Positions 10,021 through 18,789 of a stretch of DNA of 64,000 nucleotides are shown piece by piece. Below the pieces are notes generated by a model. That model ran no database searches, was not told the origin of the DNA, and saw only the letters and a program-made list of their open reading frames with translations. The stretch spans positions 434,001-498,000 of the forward strand of contig NZ_VRSV01000001.1 of the NCBI RefSeq assembly GCF_008017415.1. Reading direction: 5' to 3'. This DNA is from Microbacterium hatanonis. Lineage in GTDB: Bacteria > Actinomycetota > Actinomycetes > Actinomycetales > Microbacteriaceae. The translations under genes were made by a program, and so were the position numbers. How positions within the stretch are numbered: position 1 is the stretch's first letter; each line of letters opens with the position of its first letter.

Positions 10021-10713
10021 TCAGACGGTCTTGCCCGCCTTGAGCATGTACCCGAAGCCGCGCTTGGTCTGGATGAGCGGCTCGGAGGAGTGCGGATCGA
10101 TCTTGCGCCGCAGGTAGGAGATGTAGCTCTCGACGATGCCTGCGTCGCCGTTGAAGTCGTACTCCCAGACGTGGTCGAGGATCTGCGCCTTCGACAGCAC
10201 CCGGTTCGGGTTGAGCATGAGGTAGCGCAGCAGCTTGAACTCGGTCGGACTCAGGTCGATCGAGACGTCGCCGATGGTGACGTCGTGGGTGTCCTGGTCC
10301 ATCGTCAGCTCGCCCGCGCGGATGACCGACTCCTCGTCGGCCTGCATCGTGCGGCGGAGGATCGCCTGGATGCGGGCGACGATCTCGTCGAGGCTGAAGG
10401 GCTTGGTGACGTAGTCGTCGCCGCCGGAGTTGAGCCCCGTGATCTTGTCCTCGGTCTCGTCCTTCGCGGTGAGGAAGAGGATGGGGGCCGTGTACCCCGC
10501 GCCGCGGAGGCGCTTGGTGACGCTGAACCCGTTCATATCGGGCAGCATCACGTCGAGCACGATGAGGTCGGGTTCCTCCTCGAGCACGGCCGAGATGGTC
10601 TGTGCGCCGTTGGCCACGGCTCGGACCTGGAATCCGGCGAAACGCAGACTCGTGATGAGCAGGTCGCGGATGTTGGGTTCGTCGTCCACGACGAGGATGC
10701 GCGGTGCGTTCAT
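10021..10713 (-). CDS. OmpR/PhoB-family response regulator
   Basis: A 230-aa regulator. The receiver domain (1-120) has the acidic pocket DDE at 10-12, phospho-Asp54 in VLDVMLPD and the conserved Lys in TKPFS. The C-terminal winged helix carries LSPTEFKLLRYL and a KRGFGYML wing. It would be phosphorylated by the downstream kinase and bind promoter DNA as a dimer. The signal sensed is unknown. It is first gene of the regulator-kinase pair. Confidence 0.95.
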   Translation of the reverse strand: MNAPRILVVDDEPNIRDLLITSLRFAGFQVRAVANGAQTISAVLEEEPDLIVLDVMLPDMNGFSVTKRLRGAGYTAPILFLTAKDETEDKITGLNSGGDDYVTKPFSLDEIVARIQAILRRTMQADEESVIRAGELTMDQDTHDVTIGDVSIDLSPTEFKLLRYLMLNPNRVLSKAQILDHVWEYDFNGDAGIVESYISYLRRKIDPHSSEPLIQTKRGFGYMLKAGKTV

Positions 10714-10768
10714 GGCCTCATTATCGCGAAGTCGATGATGGATGGGCTGATATCGCGCGGATCGGCGG

Positions 10769-12418
10769 CTACGCGGCGGGCGCGAGGATGCCGTCGGCGT
10801 CGAGGATCGTGTACGCGTAGCCCTGCTCGGCGAGGAAGCGCTGACGGTTCTGCGCGAAGTCCTGGTCGACCGTGTCGCGGGCGATCAGGGTGTAGAAGCT
10901 CGCGGTGTTGCCCGATTTCTTGGGGCGGAGCAGGCGTCCGAGGCGCTGGGCCTCCTCCTGGCGGGAGCCGAAGGATCCCGACACCTGGATGGCGACGGAT
11001 GCTTCGGGCAGGTCGATCGAGAAGTTCGCGACCTTCGAGACCACCAGCACCGAGATCTCGCCGACGCGGAAGGCCTGGAAGAGCTCTTCGCGCTCGGGGA
11101 TCGGAGTCGCGCCGGTGATCTTCGGGGCTCCGAGCGACTCGGAGAGCAGGTCGATCTGGTCGAGGTACTGACCGATCACGAGGATGCGCTCGCCGGAGTG
11201 GCGCTCCACGAGTCCTCGGACGACGTCGATCTTCGCGGGTGCGGTGGCGGCGATCCGGTAGCGGTCTTCGTCGGCGGCCGCGGCGTACTCCATGCGGTCA
11301 CCGTCGGGCAGGTCGACCCGCACCTCGTAGCAGGCGGCGGGGGAGATGAAGCCCTGGGCCTCGATCTCCTTCCACGGCGCGTCGAACCGCTTGGGGCCGA
11401 TGAGGCTGAAGACGTCGCCCTCCCGTCCGTCCTCGCGGACGAGCGTGGCGGTGAGTCCCAGCCGGCGCCGCGCCTGCAGGTCGGCGGTGAGCTTGAACAC
11501 CGGCGCGGGGAGCAGGTGCACCTCGTCGTAGACCACGAGGCCCCAGTCGAGGGCGTCGAGGAGCGCGAGGTGGGCGTACTGACCGCCGCGCTTGGCGGTG
11601 AGGATCTGGTAGGTCGCGATGGTGACCGGCTTGATCTCCTTCGCCTGACCGGAGTACTCCCCGATCTCCTCCGGGGTGAGCGACGTGCGACGTAGCAGCT
11701 CGTCGCGCCACTGCCGGGCGCTGACGGTGTTGGTGACCAGGATCAGCGTGGTGGTCTTCGTGTCGGCCATGGCGGCCGCTCCGACGAGGGTCTTGCCCGC
11801 GCCGCAGGGGAGCACGACGACGCCCGATCCGCCTTCGGTGAAGGTGTCGACGGCCTGCCGCTGGTAGGGGCGGAGCGTCCACCCGTCTTCGGCGAGGTCG
11901 ATCTCGTGAGGGGTTCCGGGGGTGTACCCCGCGAGGTCTTCGGCGGGCCAGCCGATCTTCAGCAGCTCCTGCTTGATGTGGCCGCGCGCCCACGCGTCGA
12001 CCGCGAAGGAGTCGGGCGACGGGCGGCCGATGAGCAGCGGCTGGATGCGCTTGTTGCGGGCGACCTCGGCCAGCACCGCAGCATCCGTCGACCTGAGCAC
12101 GAGGGCGCCTTCGGCGTCCCGCTCGATGACGAGGCGGCCGTAGCGGTTCACGGTCTCGCTGATGTCGATCGTCACCGACGCGGGCACGGGGAAGCGCGTC
12201 CAGCGGCTGAGGGTGTCGAGCATGTCTTCGGCGGTGTGCCCGGCAGCGCGGGCGTTCCACAGCCCGAGGCGGGTGATCCGGTAGGTGTGGATGTGCTCGG
12301 GCGCGCGCTCAAGCTCGGCGAAGACCGCCAGTTCGTGCCGGGCGCTCTCAGCGTCGGGGTGCGCCACTTCGAGAAGCACCGTGCGGTCGCTCTGGACGAT
12401 GAGGGGGCCGTCAGCCAT
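10769..12418 (-). CDS. XPB-type DNA helicase
   Basis: A 549-aa superfamily-2 helicase of the archaeal/bacterial XPB group. It has an N-terminal damage-recognition-like region, Walker A PCGAGKT at 204-210, a DEVH box at 298-301, a TATLVREDG motif, and a C-terminal RecA-like lobe ending with QRLGRLLRPK. It unwinds DNA in repair; bacterial XPB is widespread in actinobacteria, where its exact role is less clear. The next gene downstream of the operon order, its helicase-associated partner, is encoded just upstream at 12470-14191 on the same strand. Confidence 0.95.
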   Translation of the reverse strand: MADGPLIVQSDRTVLLEVAHPDAESARHELAVFAELERAPEHIHTYRITRLGLWNARAAGHTAEDMLDTLSRWTRFPVPASVTIDISETVNRYGRLVIERDAEGALVLRSTDAAVLAEVARNKRIQPLLIGRPSPDSFAVDAWARGHIKQELLKIGWPAEDLAGYTPGTPHEIDLAEDGWTLRPYQRQAVDTFTEGGSGVVVLPCGAGKTLVGAAAMADTKTTTLILVTNTVSARQWRDELLRRTSLTPEEIGEYSGQAKEIKPVTIATYQILTAKRGGQYAHLALLDALDWGLVVYDEVHLLPAPVFKLTADLQARRRLGLTATLVREDGREGDVFSLIGPKRFDAPWKEIEAQGFISPAACYEVRVDLPDGDRMEYAAAADEDRYRIAATAPAKIDVVRGLVERHSGERILVIGQYLDQIDLLSESLGAPKITGATPIPEREELFQAFRVGEISVLVVSKVANFSIDLPEASVAIQVSGSFGSRQEEAQRLGRLLRPKKSGNTASFYTLIARDTVDQDFAQNRQRFLAEQGYAYTILDADGILAPAA

Positions 12419-12469
12419 AAGGACCGATTCTACCGTGCGGGTGGATCGTCGGGGCGTTCGGTCGCCCGT

Positions 12470-14191
12470 TCACGCGACCGGGTGGACGCTCACGATGCTG
12501 CGCAGGGGCAGCGTGCGCTCGACGTCGGCACCGCGGTCTCGTCCGCGCAGGCGACCGCCGCCGAGACCGGTCGCCTCGAGGCGGAAGGTGCGTGTGCTGG
12601 CGTCCGGGAGGCTCACCACGACGTCGACGACGGAGCGGGCGCGCACCGCCTGGTCGAGTTCGCGCTCGAGCCACGCGGCGTCGCCGTCGGAGCCGCCCGA
12701 GCGCAGTCGAAGCAGGAGTGCCGCGTACTTGTCGGTCGCGGGCGCCGGGGAGGGGTCGTCGGCGATCCGCGAGCGGTCGAGCGTGCGCGTCGAACCTGCG
12801 CCGTCGACCGCGATCACGGGGTACCGGGCGTCGGCGAGGGCCCAGTAGACGCTGTCGGCGGGCACGCGCGAGATCAGGTCGTCGCCCTCGCGGACGAGGC
12901 CGAGCGAGCGCAGCGCCTGGTCGACGGCGATCGTGGCGATCGTCGCAGGGTCGTCGCTGACGACGCGCGTGAGGACGGATGCTTCGTCGCGCTCGACGCG
13001 GATGAGGCCGTGACGGGCGGCGGTGCTCTCGATGACGTACGCGAGAGGCTGCGGGAGCCCCGTCAGCGACACCGTTTCGAGGAAGTCGCGGAGGGACTCC
13101 GCGGTCTCGCCGGCCGTGATCGCGGCGCCGATCGTCGTCGCGGTGAAGCGGTAGGTGGTCGCCTGCGCGCGCGACTCGCGGTTGGCCATCGTGCGCAGGC
13201 GCACGTCGAGCTCGGGGGCCAACGGCCCCGGTGCGATGGCGGTGAGGTCGTTCTGCAGGTACAGCCGGTCGACCTCGGTCGGCAGCATCCGTGCCCAGAC
13301 GTCGGCGTCGACGCCTTCGCCACGGGCGAGCGGGGCGACCCAGCTCGGTTCGGCTCCGGCGGGGGTGAACAAGCCCCAGGCGACCCAGCGCCGGCGCCAC
13401 TGCTCGGCCACCGCGGGCCACGACCGCTGGAACGGGTAGGCGGAGGGCCAGTCGACGGCGGGGATCCAGCCGCCTGTCGCCGAGCGGAGAGCCTCGGGCA
13501 GAGCGTCGCGCAGGTTGAGCGCCAGCGTCTCCCATCGAGCAGCCGTCGTCGCGTGCAGCCATTCCCGTCCGGAGCGCGTCACCAGCCAGGTGCGCTCCCG
13601 CCCGACGATGAGACCGCCCGCGTCTGCGACCTCGACCAGGGGGTCGGCGTCTTCGGCGTGGGCGATGGCCCCGGCTTCCACGAGCCGGCGCCGATCGACC
13701 GCGCCCAGGGTGCCCGACCCGATGCGCCCCAGGGGGGCCTCGAGGCACAGCAGCAGAAGGTCGGCGAGGGAGGCGGCGGAGGTGAACGCCCGCTCGGCTG
13801 CGGCTGCGTCGTCATCGGAGGTCGAATCGGGCCGCGCCGCGTCGGTGGGCTCTATCAGGGGGAGGCGCTCGCGCACGACGTCGCCCACGGCCTGGAACAC
13901 GTCGCCGTCGATCGTCGCGAGAGCCCGGGCGGCGAGGTCGGCGCGCGCGGGGGCAGCGACCGGGGTCTGGGTCGTCACGGCGTCGGCGAGGGCATGGGCT
14001 GCCGCAGCCGGGAGCGCGTCCAGTGCGCGGCTGATGGCCGCGGGCTCGAGGAACGCCTCGGCGGCGTCGTAGAGGTCACGCCACGTCGCCGTCGGCGAGA
14101 CGCCGCGCACGGAGAGCAGCTTCGCCAGCTCCGCGTCGTCGCGCTCGGACAGAGTGGACGCGAGCGCGCGCTGATCGGATGCGGGAGGCAT
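12470..14191 (-). CDS. Helicase-associated protein (XPB/Ssl2-like domain)
   Basis: A 573-aa protein with the Helicase_C_3 (XPB/Ssl2 N-terminal-like) region around residues 310-430, where LYLQNDLTAIAPGPL is typical, and no Walker motif. It lies 51 bases upstream of the XPB helicase on the same strand, the usual actinobacterial pair. It probably acts with the helicase in DNA repair or transcription-linked repair. The sequence is Ala/Arg-rich with no membrane segment. Confidence 0.85.
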   Translation of the reverse strand: MPPASDQRALASTLSERDDAELAKLLSVRGVSPTATWRDLYDAAEAFLEPAAISRALDALPAAAAHALADAVTTQTPVAAPARADLAARALATIDGDVFQAVGDVVRERLPLIEPTDAARPDSTSDDDAAAAERAFTSAASLADLLLLCLEAPLGRIGSGTLGAVDRRRLVEAGAIAHAEDADPLVEVADAGGLIVGRERTWLVTRSGREWLHATTAARWETLALNLRDALPEALRSATGGWIPAVDWPSAYPFQRSWPAVAEQWRRRWVAWGLFTPAGAEPSWVAPLARGEGVDADVWARMLPTEVDRLYLQNDLTAIAPGPLAPELDVRLRTMANRESRAQATTYRFTATTIGAAITAGETAESLRDFLETVSLTGLPQPLAYVIESTAARHGLIRVERDEASVLTRVVSDDPATIATIAVDQALRSLGLVREGDDLISRVPADSVYWALADARYPVIAVDGAGSTRTLDRSRIADDPSPAPATDKYAALLLRLRSGGSDGDAAWLERELDQAVRARSVVDVVVSLPDASTRTFRLEATGLGGGRLRGRDRGADVERTLPLRSIVSVHPVA

Positions 14192-14193
14192 GC

Positions 14194-14460
14194 TCAGCGA
14201 CCCTTGTTGGCCCGAGCCCTTCTGACGAAGCTCATCACCAGCACAACGATGATCAGCACGAAGGCGAGGGGGAGCCCGAAGCTCGGAAGCAGGATGACCG
14301 TGGGCCAGATGCCCGCCGAGTAGTCGGTGACGCCGGCGGGGCGCGATATGAGCACCGCGAAGAAGCAGCCCACGGAAAGCACCAGCAGTCCGACGGACAT
14401 GAACGCGAGGATGCGGTCGATGCGGCGGACCGGCATGTCGTCGCGGGCTGTGGGACTCAT
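14194..14460 (-). CDS. Small two-pass membrane protein
   Basis: An 88-aa protein with two hydrophobic segments at about residues 17-40 and 50-78 and a basic C-terminus (RRARANKGR), placing both ends in the cytoplasm. ATG 14460 was chosen because the upstream frame is low complexity. Its stop is 2 bases before the start of the helicase-associated gene, so it is first in that operon. No family recognised. Confidence 0.75.
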   Translation of the reverse strand: MSPTARDDMPVRRIDRILAFMSVGLLVLSVGCFFAVLISRPAGVTDYSAGIWPTVILLPSFGLPLAFVLIIVVLVMSFVRRARANKGR

Positions 14461-14574
14461 CCCGCTCAGCCTAGCGCCTGCCGGGCGTGTCGTAGGCTTG
14501 AGGAGGGGCTCGCCTGCCCCGACTCCAGAGTCCGTGCACGCACGGACTCCCGTTCTCCCAGCGAGGTTGTGCCC

Positions 14575-14958
14575 ATGCCCACCGGCAAAGTCAGGTTCTA
14601 CGACGAGGAGAAGGGGTTCGGCTTCATCACCACCGATGACGGCCAGGACGTCTTCCTCCACGCCACGGCGCTGCCCGAAGGCACCCCTGCCCTCAAGGCC
14701 GGCGCGCGGCTCGAGTTCGGCGTCGCCGACGGCAAGCGGGGCCTCCAGGCCCTCTCCGTGCGCGTGCTGGACACGCCCCCCAGCCTCGCGAAGCGCGCGC
14801 GCAAGCCCGCCGACGACATGGCGATCATCGTCGAAGACCTCGTGAAGCTGCTCGACGGCATCGGCGGCGACCTTCGCCGCGGCCGCTACCCGAGCGGGTC
14901 GCACTCCAAGAAGATCGCCGCGGTCCTGCGCAAGGTAGCCGATGACTTCGAAGCCTGA
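14575..14958 (+). CDS. Cold-shock domain protein with C-terminal extension
   Basis: A 127-aa protein. Residues 1-65 form a cold-shock domain with KGFGFI and VFLHAT motifs. The remaining ~60 residues (basic linker, then DDMAIIVEDLVKLLDGIGG and a basic helix) are an extension common in Microbacteriaceae. It likely binds RNA. The start is ATG 14575. The C-terminal end overlaps the DUF3027 gene by 17 bases, so the two are coupled. Confidence 0.9.
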   Translation: MPTGKVRFYDEEKGFGFITTDDGQDVFLHATALPEGTPALKAGARLEFGVADGKRGLQALSVRVLDTPPSLAKRARKPADDMAIIVEDLVKLLDGIGGDLRRGRYPSGSHSKKIAAVLRKVADDFEA

Positions 14959-15523
14959 GCCGGTCGACGCCGAGCTGCTGGCGGCGCACGATCTCGCGAT
15001 CGCGGCCCTCGGCGAGGTGACGCCCGTCTCCTCGATCGGCGCCCCGGCCGGATACACGCTCGAAGACGGAGGCGTCGTCTCCCTGCGCTTCGCCACGACC
15101 CTCCCCGGATACCCGGGGTGGTTCTGGACGGTCTCGCTCGCCCGTGTCGAGGGCGAAGCCCCCACGGTGCTCGAGGTCGAGCTGCTCCCCGGCGACGGCG
15201 CGCTCCTCGCGCCCGACTGGGTGCCGTGGGCCGAGCGTCTCGCCGACTACCAGGCCGCGCAGACGGCGCTCGCCGAAGCATCCGAGTCCGACGACGATGA
15301 TGAAGACGAGTCCGACGACGAGTTCGAAGACGACGAAGAAGACGATGATGACGACGACGACGAGGGCGTGAGCCGCACCCACGGCGGCGACATCGACGGT
15401 GTCGAGATCGACGAGCTCGACGACGCGACGGCGGAGGACGACGACTCCGACGGGGAGGACTCCGACGAGGACGAGGACGAGGAGTACTTCGACCGGTCGG
15501 AGCCCGCGTCCGACGAGCGCTGA
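14942..15523 (+). CDS. DUF3027 protein with polyacidic tail
   Basis: A 193-aa protein. The N-terminal ~100 residues match DUF3027 (AHDLAIAALGEVT, then LPGYPGWFWTVSLARV), an actinobacterial family of unknown function found beside a cold-shock-domain gene as here. From about residue 110 the chain is nearly all Asp/Glu/Ser, with long Asp runs, and is probably disordered. Such acidic tails can mimic nucleic acid; that is inference. It is the last gene before the first accessory island. Confidence 0.85.
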   Translation: MTSKPEPVDAELLAAHDLAIAALGEVTPVSSIGAPAGYTLEDGGVVSLRFATTLPGYPGWFWTVSLARVEGEAPTVLEVELLPGDGALLAPDWVPWAERLADYQAAQTALAEASESDDDDEDESDDEFEDDEEDDDDDDDEGVSRTHGGDIDGVEIDELDDATAEDDDSDGEDSDEDEDEEYFDRSEPASDER

Positions 15524-15788
15524 GCTCCAGCCCGGGCCCAGCACTGGGGGGTTGATCGCCGTCTACCTCCGTGCTTGTTTCGAGCGGGGGTTTGGACGGC
15601 TTTCACCTTCCCGTGCGCCGCAACTGTCACGAGGGCGTTTTCGGTTCCGGAAGTCGGTGTCCGCGCGCGGCCCCTTGAGCGGGCTGATCAGCGGGCGTGC
15701 TATACGCGAGTCACGGCGCGGTAGCTGCCTCCCGGTCGATGCCAGCAGCTGGCAGCTCCTCCGATCGCCTTATACAACCGAGTGCGCA

Positions 15789-15823
15789 CAACGATCCTCT
15801 ATCGGGGCGCTACGGCACTACCG
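15789..15823. repeat. Dispersed island repeat, copy 1
   Basis: Aligns without gaps to copy 2 at 18227-18261 with about 29 of 35 identities, sharing CAACGAT at one end and CGGCACTAC near the other. It lies in the intergenic space just before the end of the 52-aa gene. Confidence 0.65.
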
Positions 15824-15840
15824 CGATTCGGTGCCGCTGG

Positions 15841-15999
15841 TTAGCGACCGAATTTAGTCGCGCCCGAGACTTTCTTCCCCGTCGTCGAGGACGGCTTCAC
15901 GACGGTCGACTTCGTGACCTTCGAGCCGTTCACGCTGCGTAGTACGCCATATCCGCCGGAGGTCTTGACGACCTGCCAGCTTCCCGACTTTGCTGCCAT
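15841..15999 (-). CDS. Small basic hypothetical protein
   Basis: A 52-aa basic protein starting MAAKSGSWQVVK. It has a short beta-rich first half (VVKTSGGYGVLRS) and a Lys/Thr/Ser-rich second half. The pattern is reminiscent of DUF2188-like small proteins, weakly. I chose the internal ATG at 15999. No partner is identifiable. Confidence 0.5.
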   Translation of the reverse strand: MAAKSGSWQVVKTSGGYGVLRSVNGSKVTKSTVVKPSSTTGKKVSGATKFGR

Positions 16000-16036
16000 A
16001 GCCACAGTGTACGACTCTCCACCCTCACGGCGCCGT

Positions 16037-16966
16037 TCATTCTGCGTCAACGGGCTCCGGGGTGTCCTGGTCCTGGCCGACCTCGAACGGGATTGACATG
16101 AGCTCGGCCGTCAGCTCGGTGAGTGCGACGTCGCCGTCATCGAACGAGTTCGCCTTCGGCGCATCGAGGGAGACCATTCCGTAGACGCCGTTTGCGGTCC
16201 AGATCGGCACGGAGATAAACGTCTTGTAGCCAGACCCTGTCCCTTCGTAACCAGCCGGCTTTACCTTGTCGAGGTTTGGGTAGGAAGCCGTTGTCTTGGC
16301 GTCGAGGAAGTCCAACGCGGCGTCGCCGCGGGGCGTATCCGCCTCGAAGGGTCGCGGTCTCTCCCCGCGGCCACCGTGGCCGATCGACTCCATACGGGTC
16401 GGGTCGGAGTAGAGGAGGTACACCACGGCCCGCGGTCGGTGCACCCGCCCGCCGACCATCCCGGCCAGAGCCTCAGCAGCCACGTTCGCGACCATCTTGA
16501 GGTAACCGTGCCGCTCTTCGAGCGGCTGCAGCGCCATGTCGGCCGTGGTGGATGCGAAGCGCATAAACACATCTCGGAGCTTGATGAGCTGCTCCCGTCT
16601 TGCAGTCGCCACGGCCTCCTGCCGCGCATCGGCGGCACCGTCGACCTCCGAGTTCGCGGCCTCGAGCTCCGTCCGGAGTTCCTCGTTCGTGCGCTCCAGG
16701 GCACCCTTTTTCCGGGACTCTCTAACCTTCGCGATGACAGCGAAAAGGACCGCTAACACCGCGCAGACTGCGGCCGCCGCGAACCATCCGAAGGCCTCCG
16801 TCGCCCAGAACGGCGGGGGCGGAGCGTCGTCCAGCATTTCTACGGGCGGGACAGCGCGGCCGACGGCGAGGAATTGGGCGAAACCGGCGGCGCCGAGGAT
16901 AGGTATGGCGGTCCCGAAGATCACCCAGAAGGCATCGCCTGGGCTCTTCTTCTTCTCCTCTACCAT
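16037..16966 (-). CDS. Membrane-anchored GAF-domain protein
   Basis: A 309-aa protein. Two membrane segments lie at about residues 13-35 and 55-80, then a coiled coil (KKGALERTNEELRTELEAAN) and a GAF-like domain from about residue 130 to 290, ending GVYGMVSLDAPKANSFDDGD. There is no kinase or cyclase output domain, so it may be a stand-alone ligand sensor or scaffold. ATG 16966 is preferred over an upstream ATG at 17032 because the extension is basic and unstructured. It has no operon partner. Confidence 0.7.
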   Translation of the reverse strand: MVEEKKKSPGDAFWVIFGTAIPILGAAGFAQFLAVGRAVPPVEMLDDAPPPPFWATEAFGWFAAAAVCAVLAVLFAVIAKVRESRKKGALERTNEELRTELEAANSEVDGAADARQEAVATARREQLIKLRDVFMRFASTTADMALQPLEERHGYLKMVANVAAEALAGMVGGRVHRPRAVVYLLYSDPTRMESIGHGGRGERPRPFEADTPRGDAALDFLDAKTTASYPNLDKVKPAGYEGTGSGYKTFISVPIWTANGVYGMVSLDAPKANSFDDGDVALTELTAELMSIPFEVGQDQDTPEPVDAE

Positions 16967-17074
16967 TGCTGCATCGTACTGGCGGGGGAGGATCTTCAAG
17001 CGCCGCTGCAGACAGCGTGTGATGAGCGACACCGTGACGCATTACTGACATGAGACTAACTTCTCGGTAAAACC

Positions 17075-17218
17075 GTGAGGTGCCTGAACGGGAGGGGACT
17101 CCGTCGCCCGCGAGGACGCGGTGAGCCTTCCGGGCGCACACGATCGGCAGTGGTCGTGATCGGCGCCGTTGGCACGGCGCTTTTCATTGCTGCCCTTGTC
17201 GCCTCGCTCTTGGACTGA
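17075..17218 (+). CDS. Candidate small single-pass membrane protein
   Basis: A 47-codon frame from GTG 17075 to TGA 17216. It has an Arg/Gly-rich N-terminus followed by one hydrophobic segment (VVVIGAVGTALFIAALVASL) and ends LLD. This is the topology of a tail-anchored small membrane protein. There is no clear ribosome site, so the start is uncertain. It is antisense to nothing and fills an otherwise empty gap. Confidence 0.35.
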   Translation: MRCLNGRGLRRPRGRGEPSGRTRSAVVVIGAVGTALFIAALVASLLD

Positions 17219-17257
17219 GCACAACACCGACGCGGGCCGCAGAGAGGGATCGGTCAA

Positions 17258-17293
17258 CGGGCCCCTGCCGGCGCAAATGTCGTTAGGGGCCCG
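17258..17293. repeat. Inverted repeat (hairpin)
   Basis: CGGGCCCCT at 17258-17266 pairs with AGGGGCCCG at 17285-17293 around an 18-base loop. There is no T-tract, so it is not a typical terminator. Confidence 0.5.
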
Positions 17294-17391
17294 AACCGCT
17301 GAAGCGCCGCCTTCTCGCAGGTTCGGCTTCGGCGACGCTCATAGGTAAACCCGGGACGTCCACCGACGCCCCCTAAAGCTAGATTGCTCGC

Positions 17392-18216
17392 GTGGACACC
17401 GTTCAGATGCGTGACTCCTCAATGGAGCGCGACGCCCAAATTGATCGTGTTGCCGACTACGCCGGGCAGGAGGCTATCGTGGCTGAGCCTTGGCCGTCGA
17501 CTATCGGGTCACGAGACCTGTCACGCTCCGAGCGTCGTCGGATCCTCGCAGAGTGGCTGGAGTTTTTCCGTCAGCCCTCCCCTATCAAGCACCTGACTCT
17601 CTGGTGCCGCGTCACCGACGAGATCCTTGAAGGCATTTCTACGCAAACGCAGTTAGAAACCCTGACCCTGCATTGGGGGCCGTACACCGAGCTTTCGCAC
17701 TTCCTCGCGTTGACCCGGCTTCGGGAGTTGACTCTGGGCGGTGCGAGCGCGATCACTGACCTGAACCCGGTGGCTCAGCTGAGGGGACTTACGCACCTCT
17801 CTGTCGAGAATGCTCGAAAACTGCGCGACTACACGCCGCTCGGTCAGCTGACTGGGCTGCGCTACCTTAGCGTCGACAGAGGCATCACCGGCTCACGAGC
17901 CGATGCAGAGTCCATCGACTTCGTTCGCGATCTTCCTAATCTGCGCACCCTCTATTGGGACCCGAGAGTGGCCCCCGGTGACTACTCCGCGCTTCTCTCC
18001 TTGACGGAAGCGACAGAGGTACACGTCTCGCCATCGAAAGGAATGACTCCATCAATAGCTGACCTGGAGTGGGCGCTGCCAGGCATGCAAGCTCATCGAC
18101 GCCGGCGCGCCGACCACACTATCCCGCTCTATGAGGGCGAGAAATTGATCGGATGGCTGGGGACGAACGTCGCCGGTCGAATGGAATTTCTGCCTCCCGA
18201 CGCCAACCGCACCTGA
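17392..18216 (+). CDS. Leucine-rich-repeat-like protein
   Basis: A 274-aa protein starting at GTG 17392. From about residue 65 to 200 it shows irregular ~22-residue leucine-rich units (IKHLTLWCRVTDEILEGI, LETLTLHWGPYTELSHF, LRELTLGGASAITDL, LTHLSVENARKL, LRYLSVDRGITG), forming a protein-binding solenoid. The C-terminal part is separate and beta-like. No signal peptide, so it is cytoplasmic. Function unknown; such small LRR proteins occur on mobile DNA. Confidence 0.65.
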   Translation: MDTVQMRDSSMERDAQIDRVADYAGQEAIVAEPWPSTIGSRDLSRSERRRILAEWLEFFRQPSPIKHLTLWCRVTDEILEGISTQTQLETLTLHWGPYTELSHFLALTRLRELTLGGASAITDLNPVAQLRGLTHLSVENARKLRDYTPLGQLTGLRYLSVDRGITGSRADAESIDFVRDLPNLRTLYWDPRVAPGDYSALLSLTEATEVHVSPSKGMTPSIADLEWALPGMQAHRRRRADHTIPLYEGEKLIGWLGTNVAGRMEFLPPDANRT

Positions 18217-18226
18217 CGGGGGTGGC

Positions 18227-18261
18227 CAACGATTCTGTATAGAGGCGTTGCGGCACTACTG
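18227..18261. repeat. Dispersed island repeat, copy 2
   Basis: See copy 1. It lies 11 bases after the stop of the LRR-like gene. The shared block ends CGGCACTAC, followed by a TGGCGGGTG extension that is also found after copy 3. Confidence 0.65.
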
Positions 18262-18360
18262 GCGGGTGTGAGTGATCCGACGGGGCCTGACGGACCCCAG
18301 AGGGAGATAGCCCGCTATCCCGCACCGAAACCGATCCACTAGGCCCATGTACCCTGGCGT

Positions 18361-18395
18361 GCGTCTCTATCTCTGGGGGAGCCTCACCACTACCG
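18361..18395. repeat. Dispersed island repeat, degenerate copy 3
   Basis: Carries CTCTATC, then GGGGGAGCC, then CACTACCGC in the same order and similar spacing as copy 1, followed by CTGGCGGGTG as after copy 2. Lower identity than copies 1 and 2. Confidence 0.45.
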
Positions 18396-18411
18396 CCTGG
18401 CGGGTGATCCT

Positions 18412-18678
18412 CTACCTCTGCTCCGGGGCCAGACCATTCGACGACTCGCGGATGCGGCGTAGCTGCCTCTCTGCGGAGGTCGAGTCCCAGGCGGTGCCTC
18501 GTTCATCAACAAAGTGCCATAAGTGGCCTTCACCAAGGACGCTGATGATGGACCGCGCGACTTCTTCCGCCACTGCGCTGGGAGTCCGAGCTTCCGTCGA
18601 GAAAGGACCACGGGGCGCATCTATGACCGCTATCCACCGGTCATGCGATAGCGGGAAAACTTCGACGGGGAGATCCAT
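18412..18678 (-). CDS. Small hypothetical protein (possibly HicB-like fold)
   Basis: An 88-aa protein starting MDLPVEVFPLSHDRWIAVID. A beta-beta-beta-alpha order with ARTPSAVAEEVARSIISVLG recalls HicB-type small folds, but no HicA toxin lies beside it. ATG 18678 is preferred over ATG 18714. Function unknown. Confidence 0.5.
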   Translation of the reverse strand: MDLPVEVFPLSHDRWIAVIDAPRGPFSTEARTPSAVAEEVARSIISVLGEGHLWHFVDERGTAWDSTSAERQLRRIRESSNGLAPEQR

Positions 18679-18789
18679 CCGAACAGTATGAGTCGACGGC
18701 GACTTACGTTTCACCCAACGCCCGCTGATCGATCGGCTTTCGGGCTCCCCGTATGGGGAGTCCTGGCTGAGCAGCGCCCGAGACGCTGC

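Noticed and set aside
11906..14323. 805-aa open frame antisense to the XPB helicase and its partner
   Set aside because: Antisense artefact of high GC; Arg/Gly-rich and no family features, while the minus strand encodes recognisable proteins.
17042..17257. 71-aa minus-strand frame in the gap after the GAF gene
   Set aside because: Polar random-like composition; the opposite strand has a better small membrane-protein candidate.
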